64,000 bases of DNA, taken from assembly GCF_026410925.1 (NCBI RefSeq), contig NZ_CP112972.1, positions 558,001-622,000 of the forward strand. The letters run 5' to 3'. Both the position numbers and the translations under genes were made by a program. Source of the stretch: Halovenus salina. GTDB taxonomy: Archaea > Halobacteriota > Halobacteria > Halobacteriales > Haloarculaceae. This document shows positions 32,530 through 42,361 of this stretch, piece after piece (position 1 is the first letter of the stretch; the number at the start of each line of letters is the position of its first letter). The notes beneath the pieces are model-generated. The model made no database searches, was not told where the DNA came from, and was given only the letters and a program-made list of their open reading frames with translations.

Positions 32530-33813
32530 ATGGCCCTCCCCACAGTCCGGGGTCGTCCGCTGGTCGCTCGTCGGTTTCTCGGCGCGTGGCTCGTCTTAGT
32601 CGCGACACTCCCCGGCGGACTGCGGTCGTATTTCATCCGCGACCGCGTCGGTCTCACTGCATGGAATCCCGGCGAGAAGATGGGTATCAACTTTCGGACC
32701 TACCATCACGCGGCCGAGTTGGCCCTCGACGGCGCGCGGTTCTACGACACGATACCGCCCGGTGCTCCAGAGTTCGCCGAGTATCTCTACCCGCCGGGAA
32801 CGGTGCCGCTGTTTTACCCGTTCACGCTAGCAGAGTGGCCGACCGGATACGCGATACTGACGGGCCTCTCTGTCGTCGCGGCCGTCGTGACGACGGGACT
32901 GATTGTCGATTACGTCGAGTCCCGGGGTCCACAGCTGGGATGGCTGGACGTGGCCCTCATCTTGGTGTCGCTGGTACTCTCCACACACGTCTTCGGGACC
33001 ATCTTCTTCGGTAATATCAATCTGCTGCTAGCGCTGGGAATCGTGGTCGGGCTCTGGGCGCTAGATCGCAACAGAGAGGTGGCGTCCGGGGTCGCATTCG
33101 GTGCTGTTGCCCTGTTCAAACTCTTTCCTGCGCTGGTCGGACTCTGGCTGTTGCGCCGCCGTCGCCTCCGGGCAGTCGGGGGTGCAATCGCGACGGGAGT
33201 CGGTGGACTGGTCGGCGGCGTCCTGGCGTTTGGCCCGGACACCACGGAGTACTACCTGACAGAAGTGGTGAGCGGTCGGACCGACACAGCCGCATTCGTG
33301 GGCGGCTATCCGGTCGACGAGACGTACTACCTCACGATACAACAGCCAGTCTCCTGGCTCGTCTCCGCGGTGTGGCCGGCGGCCCCCTACGCCGTCATCT
33401 TCGCGGGCTCGGTAGCCATCGTCACGGGCGTCCTGGCGTACTTCTATCGGCACATTGAAACACCAATCGAGCGCCAGATGGCTATTTTCGTCACCCTCGC
33501 TGCCATGATGACAGTGATTCCCTCGCTACGATGGTATATTGTCTTCCTCTATCTGCCGGTGATAACCTTGCTCTATACCTGGTCAGGGGGACGCGGCCGC
33601 CGACTCTTTCTCGCTGGCGGCGTGCTGTTGTCGGTCACAGTCAGTGCCGAAGCAGTCGTCGAGGCGCTCGCTGGATTACCGGGGCCGCTATCCGATCTCG
33701 GATACGTCCTGGGTGGGTCGGCAGTCATCCCGCTGTACGGAATCGGGCTGATGGTGCTCGGCTGTGTCTGGCACAAACGCTCACTTCCGAGCACGAACCA
33801 CGAGAGTCCGTGA
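32530..33813 (+). CDS. DUF2029/GT87-like polytopic glycosyltransferase
   Basis: 427 residues with about ten transmembrane helices. The loop after helix 1 holds GINFRTYHHAAELALDGARF followed by EYLYPPG, the signature of polyprenyl-phosphate-mannose-dependent transferases of the DUF2029/GT87 group. VASGVAFGAVALFKLFPALV is the conserved K-x-x-P helix. It likely adds a sugar to a lipid or glycan outside the membrane. It stands alone, convergent with the TrkA-C protein gene. Confidence 0.85.
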   Translation: MALPTVRGRPLVARRFLGAWLVLVATLPGGLRSYFIRDRVGLTAWNPGEKMGINFRTYHHAAELALDGARFYDTIPPGAPEFAEYLYPPGTVPLFYPFTLAEWPTGYAILTGLSVVAAVVTTGLIVDYVESRGPQLGWLDVALILVSLVLSTHVFGTIFFGNINLLLALGIVVGLWALDRNREVASGVAFGAVALFKLFPALVGLWLLRRRRLRAVGGAIATGVGGLVGGVLAFGPDTTEYYLTEVVSGRTDTAAFVGGYPVDETYYLTIQQPVSWLVSAVWPAAPYAVIFAGSVAIVTGVLAYFYRHIETPIERQMAIFVTLAAMMTVIPSLRWYIVFLYLPVITLLYTWSGGRGRRLFLAGGVLLSVTVSAEAVVEALAGLPGPLSDLGYVLGGSAVIPLYGIGLMVLGCVWHKRSLPSTNHESP

Positions 33814-33822
33814 GGGCACGCC

Positions 33823-35874
33823 TCACTCGTCGAGACGCATGTCACCGCCGGGGCTGTCGGAGACGTCGTCTTCCCAGTCTGCCTCACCCGATTCAAACTC
33901 CTCTTTGAGCTGTGCGAACGTCGACCCGCCGCCACCGCCACTGTCGTCTTCGTCGTCTTCGTCGTCTTCTTCCGTCTCGTCCTCGCCTTCTTCGTCGTTC
34001 TCATCCTCTGTGGCCGCCTCGTCCTCGTCTTCGAACAGTCCGCCGTCCTCTTCGTCTTCGAATAGTCCGCCATCGTCCTCCTCGAACAGGCTATCATCAT
34101 CCAGCGAGTCGTCGTCAAACAGTCCGTCGTCGTCATCTTCTTCGACGGTGAGCGACGTGATATCATCCTCCGCCGAGTCATCGCTGTCTCCGAACTCGTC
34201 CAGTTCTTCGGAGTCGTCTTCCTCGAAGCTGATCTCCGCCTCGTCGAGACTCACCACGTCCTCGGAGCCACCAGGCTCTGAGTCGGCCTCGCTCGCCTCG
34301 TCGGGTTCGTCCTGGTCAGCCGTACGTGTCTCGTCGTCGGGTTCGTCCCAGTCAGCCTCGCCCGAGTCGAACTCCGCTTTGAGGTCCTCGAATGAACTCT
34401 CGCCGGAATCTGTCGACTCCGTGGCTGAGTCATCGGATTCGACAATCTGCTCGATGGGTTCGTGGTCGTCGTCGTCCTGTTCGTCCCAGCCGTCGCCTTC
34501 CTCGTACTCGGATTTGAGGTCCTCGAACGACGGCGAGTCTGCCCCCGCAGTGACACCCGAGTCCGTGTCTGCCGTGGCTGTCTGGTCGGGAGATGGCTCG
34601 TCTACCTCGGCTACCGTATCGCCGACATCCGTATCGGCTTCCACACCCGCAGGAGGAGAGTCAGACGTGGGCTCGGGGCTCGGGGCGGGTCCGTCGGGCT
34701 CGCGATTGACGGCCGACGGCGTCGCCGGCTCGCTGTCGGGAATCAGCGACGGGTCGAGCGGCATCGCCGCGGCTTCGAGCTTGCGAAGCACTGCGGGCAG
34801 CGCGATGGCCGACAGTGTCTCACCCGGTTCGAGTACGTACTCTCTGGGTGGAAGCGTCGTCGGCCTGGCGTCCTCGGGACTGACGGCGACGACCGTCAAG
34901 TCGAGGGCACCGACGGGCATCCCGTGGAGTGGACTCCCGGCCTCAACGGTAACCGACGTGTAGCTCTCGTCTGCGGCCCGGAGCAGGGATGCGAACTCGC
35001 GCGCTGGGCGGTCCTCGACAGGCAGCGTCACAAGGCGATACGTCCGCGTCGGGTCGACCTTCGGTGTGTCGGAAGAGTTGATTGCGACGGTTACCACGTC
35101 GTCGGCGACACCTCTGAGTTCGCCGGTGAGAACTCGACGCATCGAGTCGGTCTCCCAGACCTGGACCACATCGCCGGTACTCGCATCGAATGCAGGGTCT
35201 GCCCGGAGCGCGACGGCGTTGGTCGCAGACGGCAGCGTCGGCCCGATACCGGCAGGACGGCTCCCGACCGCCAGGTGGTTGACCGTCCCGTCGGCGGCGA
35301 GGTCGAGGTCGACAGTGCCGACACCGAAGTCGGTTTTGAGCCGGGAGCGGATACGGCGGTCGAGTTCGGCGACAGTCAGATTCCGGGGGAAAACGAACTG
35401 CCGGTCCGCAATCTCGTCGCGTGTCCGCTCGGAAACCGGGTCGTATCCCACCACGTCGTCGATTTCCTGGGGCATCGTCACTGTCGTGACTCTGCCGACA
35501 GTCTTGACCAGCCGGGACACCTCCTCGTCGACGGCCTGACGCTCGCCGCCCTGAAGTACGTCTCTGCCGAACGCGTTACCCCATCGCCGGCCTGCAACTG
35601 CCCCTCCCCCACCTGAGAGGAACGCGCCAACGTTGAAAAGCGCTGTCTGGACAGTTCCCAGGTTGCCCTCGATGACCTGTCCGAGCACCGATGTTGTGTT
35701 CAGGTACGCTGCTACGCCTGCGAGGCCAACGAGTAACGCGAGCCCGAGCGGGACCTCCTCGCGTGTCGCCCACCGGTAGCCAAGCGCCACCACCGCAGCA
35801 AGCCCACCGGCAAGAAGCGCCAGCCCTAACAGCTCTGTTGCGCCTGTCATCACCTGGTCGGGTGTGGGCGTCAT
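33823..35874 (-). CDS. Membrane protein with TrkA-C-like domain and long acidic repeat tail
   Basis: 683 residues. Two or three helices (about 12-90) are followed by a soluble region (100-270) and a TrkA-C/RCK-C-like domain (about 285-370; REYVLEPGETLSAIALPAVL). Residues about 380-683 are extremely acidic and disordered. The tail has three copies of an F-x-x-LK-x-E-[FY] motif ending in a Trp: at about 450 (FEDLKSEYEEGDGWDE), 495 (FEDLKAEFDSGEADWDE) and 653 (FAQLKEEFESGEADWED). It also has LF-acidic repeats (GLFDDD, SLFEED, GLFEDE twice). It is a paralogue of the upstream gene, with which it overlaps four bases. It is probably a regulator of the adjacent potassium channel. Confidence 0.8.
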   Translation of the reverse strand: MTPTPDQVMTGATELLGLALLAGGLAAVVALGYRWATREEVPLGLALLVGLAGVAAYLNTTSVLGQVIEGNLGTVQTALFNVGAFLSGGGGAVAGRRWGNAFGRDVLQGGERQAVDEEVSRLVKTVGRVTTVTMPQEIDDVVGYDPVSERTRDEIADRQFVFPRNLTVAELDRRIRSRLKTDFGVGTVDLDLAADGTVNHLAVGSRPAGIGPTLPSATNAVALRADPAFDASTGDVVQVWETDSMRRVLTGELRGVADDVVTVAINSSDTPKVDPTRTYRLVTLPVEDRPAREFASLLRAADESYTSVTVEAGSPLHGMPVGALDLTVVAVSPEDARPTTLPPREYVLEPGETLSAIALPAVLRKLEAAAMPLDPSLIPDSEPATPSAVNREPDGPAPSPEPTSDSPPAGVEADTDVGDTVAEVDEPSPDQTATADTDSGVTAGADSPSFEDLKSEYEEGDGWDEQDDDDHEPIEQIVESDDSATESTDSGESSFEDLKAEFDSGEADWDEPDDETRTADQDEPDEASEADSEPGGSEDVVSLDEAEISFEEDDSEELDEFGDSDDSAEDDITSLTVEEDDDDGLFDDDSLDDDSLFEEDDGGLFEDEEDGGLFEDEDEAATEDENDEEGEDETEEDDEDDEDDSGGGGGSTFAQLKEEFESGEADWEDDVSDSPGGDMRLDE

Positions 35875-37118
35875 ATTGCCCGCTCACCCGCCTGTGAGTC
35901 TGTCACGTCAAATCCGTCGAGAGCCTCCTGTGGACCGACCGCAAACAGCTCGTCGCCGGCCTCCAGTGTGGTGTCGGCGTCCGGTGCGACGAGCCAGCCG
36001 TCTGCTTTCCGGACTGCGAGCACGGAGACGCCGTAGGCCTCCTGGAAGTCGACGTTTCCGAGGCGACGGTTGGTGAGTTCGCCGTGCTGGCCAACGACGA
36101 AGCGTCGAAACCGGTTCTCTGCGCGCCGTAACCGCGAGATTACCTCGTACTCCCGGCGGGTTCCCCTGGGTTCGACGACCACCTTCACCTCGCTGGCCCG
36201 AAGCAGCGGCTGGACATCGGTCCGACTGACGGCAACGGTAAGGCGTCCCTCGCCGCCGTCGGTAGTTGGCTCCCTGACCGACGGTGCGGGCTCGTCGCGG
36301 CCTGTCACCTGTTCGTTCGAAGACGGAGCAACATCTGGTGGGTCCGTCTCTGTGCTCTGTGTCGAACTGATAACGATTCCCCGGACCTGTGCGTCGGGAG
36401 TGATGACTGTCACCTCGTCACCGTGGACCAGCCCGGTCGGAATTAGTCCGGTGACCGAAACCGCGTGGCGGTCATGATCGACGCGCTTCGAGAGTCCCGA
36501 GAACGGGGGTGCAGCGACGACGGTCGCCTGCCCCCGCTCGTCGACAGTGACCGCAACGTCGCCGAGGTCGTACTCGGTCTGGAGGCGGTCCTCGACTCGG
36601 CGTTCGAGCTCACTCAGCCGCAGGTCAGCGGGCAGTTTTACCTCAGCGTTCCGGAGTCTGGCCCGAAGTTCCTCGGGTAGTGGTGGATACCCCTCCATAT
36701 CTGTTACCTCCCCCGTGACGCGAACGCGTACCTCTTCGCCGCCGTTAACGAAATCTGCAAGCTCGCGCGAGAGCGTCCGTTCTCGAAGCTGGGATAATGA
36801 GAGTCGCCGCGGAAAGTCTGCCGCCATCTGGTCACCCTTGCTGTGGGCATACAGCGAGAGCATTCCGATGACGAGAATCGCCGTAACGATGCGAGGCGCG
36901 TTCGGCGCTGCGAGGACAGACTGGTCTGTGAGCGCGAGTAACCCGCCGTTGACTCCCGCAATCGCGATAGCCAGTATGGTCACACCGAACCCCGGTAACG
37001 TCACCCCAGTAACGTATTGAAACGAGAATCCAAGCGCCCACGAGACGAGCGCAGGGATGATTCCGACGAGCAACCCCAGATAGATGCCAAGCAGTATCTC
37101 CGCCGGAAACGATGCCAT
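35871..37118 (-). CDS. Membrane protein with TrkA-C-like domain
   Basis: 415 residues. Three or four N-terminal helices (SFPAEILLGIYLGLLVGIIP onward) are followed by a region with RLSLSQLRERTLSRELADFV and LPADLRLSELERRVEDRLQ. The C-terminal TrkA-C-like domain has VSVLAVRKADGWLVAPDADT and LEAGDELFAVGP, the classic ligand-binding-lobe pattern. The ATG at 37118 is chosen over 37166. It is divergent from the potassium-channel gene by 112 bases and operonic with its acidic-tailed paralogue. Confidence 0.82.
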   Translation of the reverse strand: MASFPAEILLGIYLGLLVGIIPALVSWALGFSFQYVTGVTLPGFGVTILAIAIAGVNGGLLALTDQSVLAAPNAPRIVTAILVIGMLSLYAHSKGDQMAADFPRRLSLSQLRERTLSRELADFVNGGEEVRVRVTGEVTDMEGYPPLPEELRARLRNAEVKLPADLRLSELERRVEDRLQTEYDLGDVAVTVDERGQATVVAAPPFSGLSKRVDHDRHAVSVTGLIPTGLVHGDEVTVITPDAQVRGIVISSTQSTETDPPDVAPSSNEQVTGRDEPAPSVREPTTDGGEGRLTVAVSRTDVQPLLRASEVKVVVEPRGTRREYEVISRLRRAENRFRRFVVGQHGELTNRRLGNVDFQEAYGVSVLAVRKADGWLVAPDADTTLEAGDELFAVGPQEALDGFDVTDSQAGERAI

Positions 37119-37230
37119 ACCTGATATCAGAGTACCGACCCTAAAAGGGATTTCTTCCGTTATCAAATATGTGTCTGTAGGTTTCAGGGTAGGGCAATAC
37201 GTTCAAGACGCTGCCCTGTGAGGCACAGAT

Positions 37231-38382
37231 ATGGCAGACAGGCGGATACACCGGGTGGTCGGAGTCCGGGCAGCCGTTGCCCTCGCGGCTCTGTCCGCGC
37301 TGCTCTCGCTTGGGGCCGGTCTCGCAAACATCACGACGGGCGCAGCAGCCGGTCCACTTTCGCCGTACGTTCCAGAGATAGTCCAGCAAAGCGCCGGCTT
37401 CACGGGGACACTCACTGGGTTTGTGCTGTTGCTGTTCGCCAGAGAGCTGTCCCGGCGGCTCCGGGTCGGCTGGTACGGAACTGTCGTCTTGCTCCCGGTC
37501 GCGGCGCTCCAGGGTGTTGCACAGGCCAGCGTCTACTCGGTGCCGCTGGTCGTTTGCTCGCTACTTGCCTTCCCTGTCGTCGCTGCTAACTACCGGCGGT
37601 TCGACCGACCGATTTCCTTCTCGAACGCGCAGGTGGCGGCGGTGCTCGCCCTCATCGGAACCCTGGCGTACGGGACGATTGGCTCGTTTACCCTGCGCGA
37701 GGAGTTTGTCGAAGTCGATACTCTCACTGATGCGTTCTATTACACCATCGTGACTGCAAGTACCGTCGGGTACGGCGACATCACCCCGATCTCGGAACAG
37801 GCGACGCTGTTTTCGGTGTCGCTTGTCATCCTTGGGACCGTCAGCTTCGCGGTCGCGCTCGGCTCGGTGTTGGGACCTGCTCTCGAAGCCAGATTCTCAC
37901 GCGCCCTCGGAACTATGACAGACACAGAATACGACCTGCTCGAGGACCACATCGTGGTGCTCGGCTACGGCGAGTTGACCGAACCGCTTCTTGAAGAACT
38001 CGACGACGCTCAATTCGTCGTCGTCACCGACGATACCGACTGCGCACGTCGGCTCCGCGAGCATGGCGTGAACGTCCAGATTGGCAACCCAAGCGACCAG
38101 GAACCACTCCAGGCGGTCGCTATCGAACAAGCACGGGCGATTATCGTCGCTACGAACGACGACGCCGAGGACGCACTAGCGATACTCACCGCGCGAGAAC
38201 TCAATCCCGAAGCTCGTATCGTCGCCGGAGCAACCTCCCGGGACAACATCGAGAAGCTCCGCAGAGCCGGGGCAGACACGGTGTTGAGCCCGGCCGTCAT
38301 CGGTGGCCAGCTGCTCGTCCGGTCCGCACTCAGCGGGGAAGACGTCGAGGGGCTGACCGAGAAACTCCTCGACGACTCCTGA
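37231..38382 (+). CDS. Potassium channel with RCK-N (TrkA-N) domain
   Basis: 383 residues. Three to four N-terminal helices (about 10-150) precede a pore region with the selectivity filter TVGYGD at 178-183. After the last helix (SVSLVILGTVSFAVALGSVL) comes one RCK-N Rossmann domain (about 240-365): IVVLGYGELTEPLLEEL, VVTDDTD, AIIVATNDDAEDALAI. The protein ends with no RCK-C lobe. Such channels pass K+ and are gated by nucleotides or ions at RCK rings. The missing C-lobe may be replaced by the two TrkA-C-like proteins encoded divergently. Confidence 0.92.
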   Translation: MADRRIHRVVGVRAAVALAALSALLSLGAGLANITTGAAAGPLSPYVPEIVQQSAGFTGTLTGFVLLLFARELSRRLRVGWYGTVVLLPVAALQGVAQASVYSVPLVVCSLLAFPVVAANYRRFDRPISFSNAQVAAVLALIGTLAYGTIGSFTLREEFVEVDTLTDAFYYTIVTASTVGYGDITPISEQATLFSVSLVILGTVSFAVALGSVLGPALEARFSRALGTMTDTEYDLLEDHIVVLGYGELTEPLLEELDDAQFVVVTDDTDCARRLREHGVNVQIGNPSDQEPLQAVAIEQARAIIVATNDDAEDALAILTARELNPEARIVAGATSRDNIEKLRRAGADTVLSPAVIGGQLLVRSALSGEDVEGLTEKLLDDS

Positions 38383-38526
38383 CTACGACCGAGTGCGTTC
38401 GAGCGTTGTAGCCACCAACTCGGCGGCTTCCTCTGCCGCACGCTGGCGGGCTTCAGGCCCAGGGCCTGACTCCTGGCAGGTGTCGTCGGGAGGGTGTACG
38501 ACTCGGTGGGGACGTGAGTGACTCAT
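38383..38526 (-). CDS. Small soluble protein (47 aa)
   Basis: A frame with two successive ATG codons (38529 and 38526). It encodes a polar start (MSHSRPHRVVHPPDDTC) and an amphipathic helix rich in Ala/Glu (ARQRAAEEAAELVATTLERT). A strong TATA (38547-38555) is centred about 25 bases before the second ATG. Its stop directly abuts the stop of the potassium-channel gene. No family recognised. Expression is credible because of the promoter. Confidence 0.6.
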   Translation of the reverse strand: MSHSRPHRVVHPPDDTCQESGPGPEARQRAAEEAAELVATTLERTRS

Positions 38527-38546
38527 CATCAACTGCTAGACGCTGG

Positions 38547-38555
38547 TATATAATA
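38547..38555 (-). promoter_or_regulatory. TATA box of the 47-aa protein gene
   Basis: TATTATATA on the minus strand, 21-29 bases before the ATG at 38526. This is the strongest evidence that the small frame is a gene. Confidence 0.55.
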
Positions 38556-38713
38556 GACCCCCGCGACTGTTGGCTCCAGTTCGGTCAGTTTTGCCCTGAG
38601 CCTGCTATTTTTGCCGATTTTAATCCGCTGGTGGTGCGCGTGGACAGTGTCTACTATCGTCTGCCTTCCCGGTAGAGGTTTTATAACAGTTTTTCAGGCC
38701 GTGATCGGCTGTG

Positions 38714-39712
38714 TTAGAGTTGTTCGGCGACCGACTCGGCGAAGTACGTGAGGATGAGGTCGGCCCCTGCTCGTTTTATCGAGAGCAGTGACTCGCGCGC
38801 AACGGCGTCGAGGTCGAGCCACCCCTTTTCGGCAGCGGCGTGTAACATCGCATACTCACCGGAGACGTTGTACGCCGCGACGGGATGGTCGAACTCGCGA
38901 CGAACGTCGGCGATGACATCCAGATACGGGAGCGCCGGCTTGACCATCAGCACGTCGGCCCCTTGCTCGACATCCAGGCTCACCTCCCGGGAGGCTTCGC
39001 GGGCGTTGGCGGGGTCCATCTGGTAGTGGCGACGGTCGCCAAACGCCGGTGCGCCGTCTGCTGCGTCCCGGAATGGGCCGTAGAACGCCGACTCGTATTT
39101 TGCGGCGTAGCTCATGACCGGCACGTGCTCGAACCCCTCGCCGTCGAGCGACCGGCGAATCGCGTCGACCATCCCATCCATCATTCCGGAGGGCGCGACC
39201 ATGTCGGCCCCGGCCGACGCGTGGCTCCGGGCAATCTTGCCGAGGAGGTCGAGCGTCCGGTCGTTGTCGACGGTCACGTGTGCATCCTCGGGCGCACTCG
39301 CTTCGAGAACGCCACAGTGGCCATGGCTGGTGTACTCACACAGACAGACATCGGTAATGACGTACGCGTCGGTCTCGTCGGTAATCTGTCGGGTTGCACG
39401 CTGGACGACGCCGTCGTCCGCCCAGGCTCGCGAACCGGTCTCGTCTTTCGACTCGGGAATACCAAAGAGGATAATCGCCTCGACACCCGTCTCGCGGACC
39501 TCCTCGACGCGGTCGACGGCCTCCGCGACCGGGACCCGCTCGTGGCCCGGCATCGACTCGATTGGCTGGCGGTCGTCAGTCGTCGCGTCGACGAACACCG
39601 GGGCGATGAGGTCCTGGGGCGACAGTGTTGTCTCGCTGACGAGCGGTCTGATACCGTCGGTCCGCAGCCGTCGCGGCCGTCGTCTCATGCTTTGCTGGCG
39701 CTCGCTGTCCAT
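38714..39712 (-). CDS. hemB: Delta-aminolevulinic acid dehydratase (porphobilinogen synthase)
   Basis: 332 residues. It joins two 5-aminolevulinate molecules to porphobilinogen for heme and cobamide synthesis. Zinc ligands are the three Cys in [14 protein letters not shown] (C123, C125, C133). The Schiff-base lysines are K205 in [15 protein letters not shown] and K258 in [12 protein letters not shown]. The ATG at 39712 is preferred over a GTG two codons upstream. A later ATG at 39688 is also possible. No other hem gene is adjacent in the window. Confidence 0.96.
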   Translation of the reverse strand: MDSERQQSMRRRPRRLRTDGIRPLVSETTLSPQDLIAPVFVDATTDDRQPIESMPGHERVPVAEAVDRVEEVRETGVEAIILFGIPESKDETGSRAWADDGVVQRATRQITDETDAYVITDVCLCEYTSHGHCGVLEASAPEDAHVTVDNDRTLDLLGKIARSHASAGADMVAPSGMMDGMVDAIRRSLDGEGFEHVPVMSYAAKYESAFYGPFRDAADGAPAFGDRRHYQMDPANAREASREVSLDVEQGADVLMVKPALPYLDVIADVRREFDHPVAAYNVSGEYAMLHAAAEKGWLDLDAVARESLLSIKRAGADLILTYFAESVAEQL

Positions 39713-39756
39713 ACGCACGCTTGTACTGGCCGGTCAAAAGCCGTGTCGCTCTTCGG

Positions 39757-42267
39757 TCAGTCCTCGGGTCGTGCCTCGGCCGGTCTGGAATCGGCTTCGA
39801 CCTCGAACTCGTCGAGCGATTCCACGAGCGCAGTCGCGCGCTCCTGGAGTGACTCGGTCTGGTCGACAATGGCAGAGACAGATGCAGTCTGTTCTTCGGC
39901 CGACGCCGCGGCATGTTCGGCCTCGGCGTCGGCGTCTTCGCTCAACTGGGTTACGTCGTCGACGCGGGCGACAACGCGCTGGGTGGCATCTGCCTGGTCC
40001 TCGGTCGCCTCGCTTATCTCCTGGACGCCTCGGTTCGTGTCCTCGACCTTCTCGGCAATCTCTTCGAGCGCGTTCAGCGCCTCCTCGACAGTCTCAGCGC
40101 CACGGTCGACCGCCTGACTGGTCTCCTCGACCTCGGAGACGGTCTCGTCGGTCTGTTCCTGTGCCTCGTCGATGATAGACTCGATTTCGCCTGCGGCCTC
40201 CTGGGTCTCTTCGGCGAGCTGTTTAACCTCGTCTGCCACGACAGCGAATCCTTCGCCGGCCTCACCGGCGCGCGCAGCCTCGATGTTCGCGTTCAGCGCG
40301 AGCATGTTCGTCTGGTCCGCAATCTCTGTGATGACGGAGACGATTTCCCCGATGGTGTCCATCTGGTCGTCGAGCGTGTCGATTTTTGTGACGGTCTGTT
40401 CTGTCTGGTCCTCGATTCGTCCCATCTCCTCGATTGCGCTTGCAGCCGCCTCCTGGCCTTCTTCGCCCCGCTCGACGGCCTCCTCCGCTGTCTCGGCGAC
40501 CTGTGCCGCCGAGGATGCCGCCTCCTCAATGCTCGCCGAGAGGTTACTCATCTCCGAGGAGACCTCACCAAGACTATCCGTCTGTTCGTTCGTCGCAGCA
40601 GAAATCTCCTGTGTGCTGTTGCTGACAGTCTGGCTGGCGTCCTCTATCTCGTGAGCACCGACGACGACGTCCTGACTTGAGTCGGCAACGTCCTCACCGA
40701 AGGCCATTACGTCGACCAGCGTCTGTTCTATTTCGTCGACCATCTTGTTGAACTCCGCTGCGACGTGTGCCATCGCTTCGCTCTCGCTGTCAGTCTCCAT
40801 GCGCCGGGTGAAGTCGCCGTCTGCGACCGCCTGCATGACCTCGTTGTACCCCTGTGCGGTCTGTTCGAGGTGTTCGTTCATCCGCTCGGCCTGCTTGCGG
40901 GCCTTCTGTGCTTCTTCCTGGGCTTTTTGTGCGTCTTCCCGGGAGGTCTCTGCCCGGTCGAGTGCCGACTGTGCCTCAGAGATGCGGTCTTTGAGCTGGA
41001 CCCGCATCGTGTCGAACTCCTCGTAGAGGTCCCCAATCTCGTCGCGACGCGTCGTCTGGAGGTCGACATCGAGGTCACCGTTGCCCATTGCCCTGGCGCG
41101 GTCGACCAGCCGGTCGAGTTCGTTGGTCGTCAGTCGCCCGCCAACGACTGTGACACCAATGAGGATTGCGAACGTGAGGACCATCGTCACCAGAAAGCTC
41201 TGGAGCACCTGGTCTCGCAGCGAGAACGCCGTGTCCTGAGGCGTCTGATTTACCACGGTGAGGTCCTCGTTCGTACTCAGCGGTCGATACGCAAAGATTG
41301 TCCCGTCCCCTGACTCGATTGTTGTTCCGTTTTCCACATTCGGCATCGTCCCCTCGTACTCACCGCCGATTATCCGGTCGCCGTCGGGGCCGATCACGGT
41401 CGTCGTCGCTCCTTCGATGGCCTGTTCGATACGCGGACCCACTGCCGAGGAGTTGATTTCGGCCAGTATCACGTCATTAGAGACGGGAATCCGCCAGCCA
41501 AACGCTATCACGTCGGTCCCGTCGGGAGCCGTATACGTCTCCGGTAGCACAAACGTCGACTGCTCGAAGAGCGTCTGGTCGTAGCCCATATCGTAGAGGT
41601 TCTCGCTCGTAAATTCGTCGGTGGTGCTTGCTTCCACAACCCCCGAGTCCGTCGAGATGTAATGCATTGCACGGAAGTTGTCACTCGACTCGACAGGCGT
41701 ACGCAGTCGCGTCATCACCAGGTCAGGGTTTTGTGTCTGGAACTCGCTGCTGCTCCCCACTTCAGTCCGGAGACTGGCGAACTCGTCGTGGCGGTTCTCG
41801 AACCAGTTGCTGTAGGAGTTGTCGTGGTTGATTGTCGTCGCCTCTATCTGACGGTCGACTTCGTCGTCGAGGTCGGCGCTGATACCGAGGTAGAAATATC
41901 CGCTAATAAGTCCGCCGAGAAGAATGACAAGCAACATCCCAGCCAGCACCTTCACCAAGAGATTCTCTTGGACGACCGAGGGGACCACCCGCCTCATAGC
42001 CCGCACGACGGCGTTGTCCGGCGTCTCCTGGTCTGTGCCATTCACAGAGGGGCCGTCACTGTCTGGCTCTCCGGATTGTCCGCTGCCCCCGTCGGGTTCG
42101 GTACTGTCGGCGTCTGAGTGCTCGGTGTGATCGTCGCCTGAGACTGGTGTCCCACCGTCACAGACCAGCGGTCTTTCGGAGTCAGCAGTTTGTTCGGTAC
42201 TGGCACCACCTGAAGAATCCGATGCGGTTCGCAGTTTCTTGAGGATTGTACGCAACGTTTTAGACAT
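39757..42267 (-). CDS. Methyl-accepting chemotaxis/signal transducer (Htr)
   Basis: 836 residues. An acidic, disordered N-terminus (1-90) precedes helix 1 ([20 protein letters not shown]). An extracytoplasmic sensor of about 260 residues follows (dCache-like: [40 protein letters not shown]), then helix 2 ([20 protein letters not shown]). Next come HAMP ([20 protein letters not shown]), a long coiled coil, and the MCP signalling hairpin around [20 protein letters not shown]. It senses an external ligand and talks to CheW/CheA, which are not in the window. The start ATG overlaps the end of a 33-codon upstream frame. Confidence 0.93.
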   Translation of the reverse strand: MSKTLRTILKKLRTASDSSGGASTEQTADSERPLVCDGGTPVSGDDHTEHSDADSTEPDGGSGQSGEPDSDGPSVNGTDQETPDNAVVRAMRRVVPSVVQENLLVKVLAGMLLVILLGGLISGYFYLGISADLDDEVDRQIEATTINHDNSYSNWFENRHDEFASLRTEVGSSSEFQTQNPDLVMTRLRTPVESSDNFRAMHYISTDSGVVEASTTDEFTSENLYDMGYDQTLFEQSTFVLPETYTAPDGTDVIAFGWRIPVSNDVILAEINSSAVGPRIEQAIEGATTTVIGPDGDRIIGGEYEGTMPNVENGTTIESGDGTIFAYRPLSTNEDLTVVNQTPQDTAFSLRDQVLQSFLVTMVLTFAILIGVTVVGGRLTTNELDRLVDRARAMGNGDLDVDLQTTRRDEIGDLYEEFDTMRVQLKDRISEAQSALDRAETSREDAQKAQEEAQKARKQAERMNEHLEQTAQGYNEVMQAVADGDFTRRMETDSESEAMAHVAAEFNKMVDEIEQTLVDVMAFGEDVADSSQDVVVGAHEIEDASQTVSNSTQEISAATNEQTDSLGEVSSEMSNLSASIEEAASSAAQVAETAEEAVERGEEGQEAAASAIEEMGRIEDQTEQTVTKIDTLDDQMDTIGEIVSVITEIADQTNMLALNANIEAARAGEAGEGFAVVADEVKQLAEETQEAAGEIESIIDEAQEQTDETVSEVEETSQAVDRGAETVEEALNALEEIAEKVEDTNRGVQEISEATEDQADATQRVVARVDDVTQLSEDADAEAEHAAASAEEQTASVSAIVDQTESLQERATALVESLDEFEVEADSRPAEARPED

Positions 42268-42361
42268 GGTATTTCTCCATGGTGAACAGGCCAACGTGGA
42301 GGGCTGTTGCCGTCAGATAGACCTGTCCTGCCTGAATATCCGCTAAGACATTGCCCTGCAT
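42260..42361 (-). CDS. Upstream micro-ORF (33 aa) coupled to the transducer gene
   Basis: An ATG frame beginning [15 protein letters not shown] and ending MEKYHV, whose TAA stop lies inside the first codons of the transducer (ATG of the transducer at 42267, stop of the micro-ORF at 42262-42260). TATA-like GTTATAAC (plus 42394-42401) is placed about 27 bases before an expected start near 42371, ten bases before this ATG. The transducer therefore has a leader that carries this frame. Whether it makes a peptide or only couples translation is unknown. Confidence 0.5.
   Translation of the reverse strand: MQGNVLADIQAGQVYLTATALHVGLFTMEKYHV

Noticed and set aside
33764-34963. 399-codon Ser-rich frame on the plus strand
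   Set aside because: It is the complement of the acidic Asp/Glu tail of the TrkA-C-like protein (GAC/GAG codons read as Ser/Leu), not a gene.
38885-40117. 410-codon plus-strand frame
   Set aside because: Antisense to hemB and the transducer; Ser-rich shadow.
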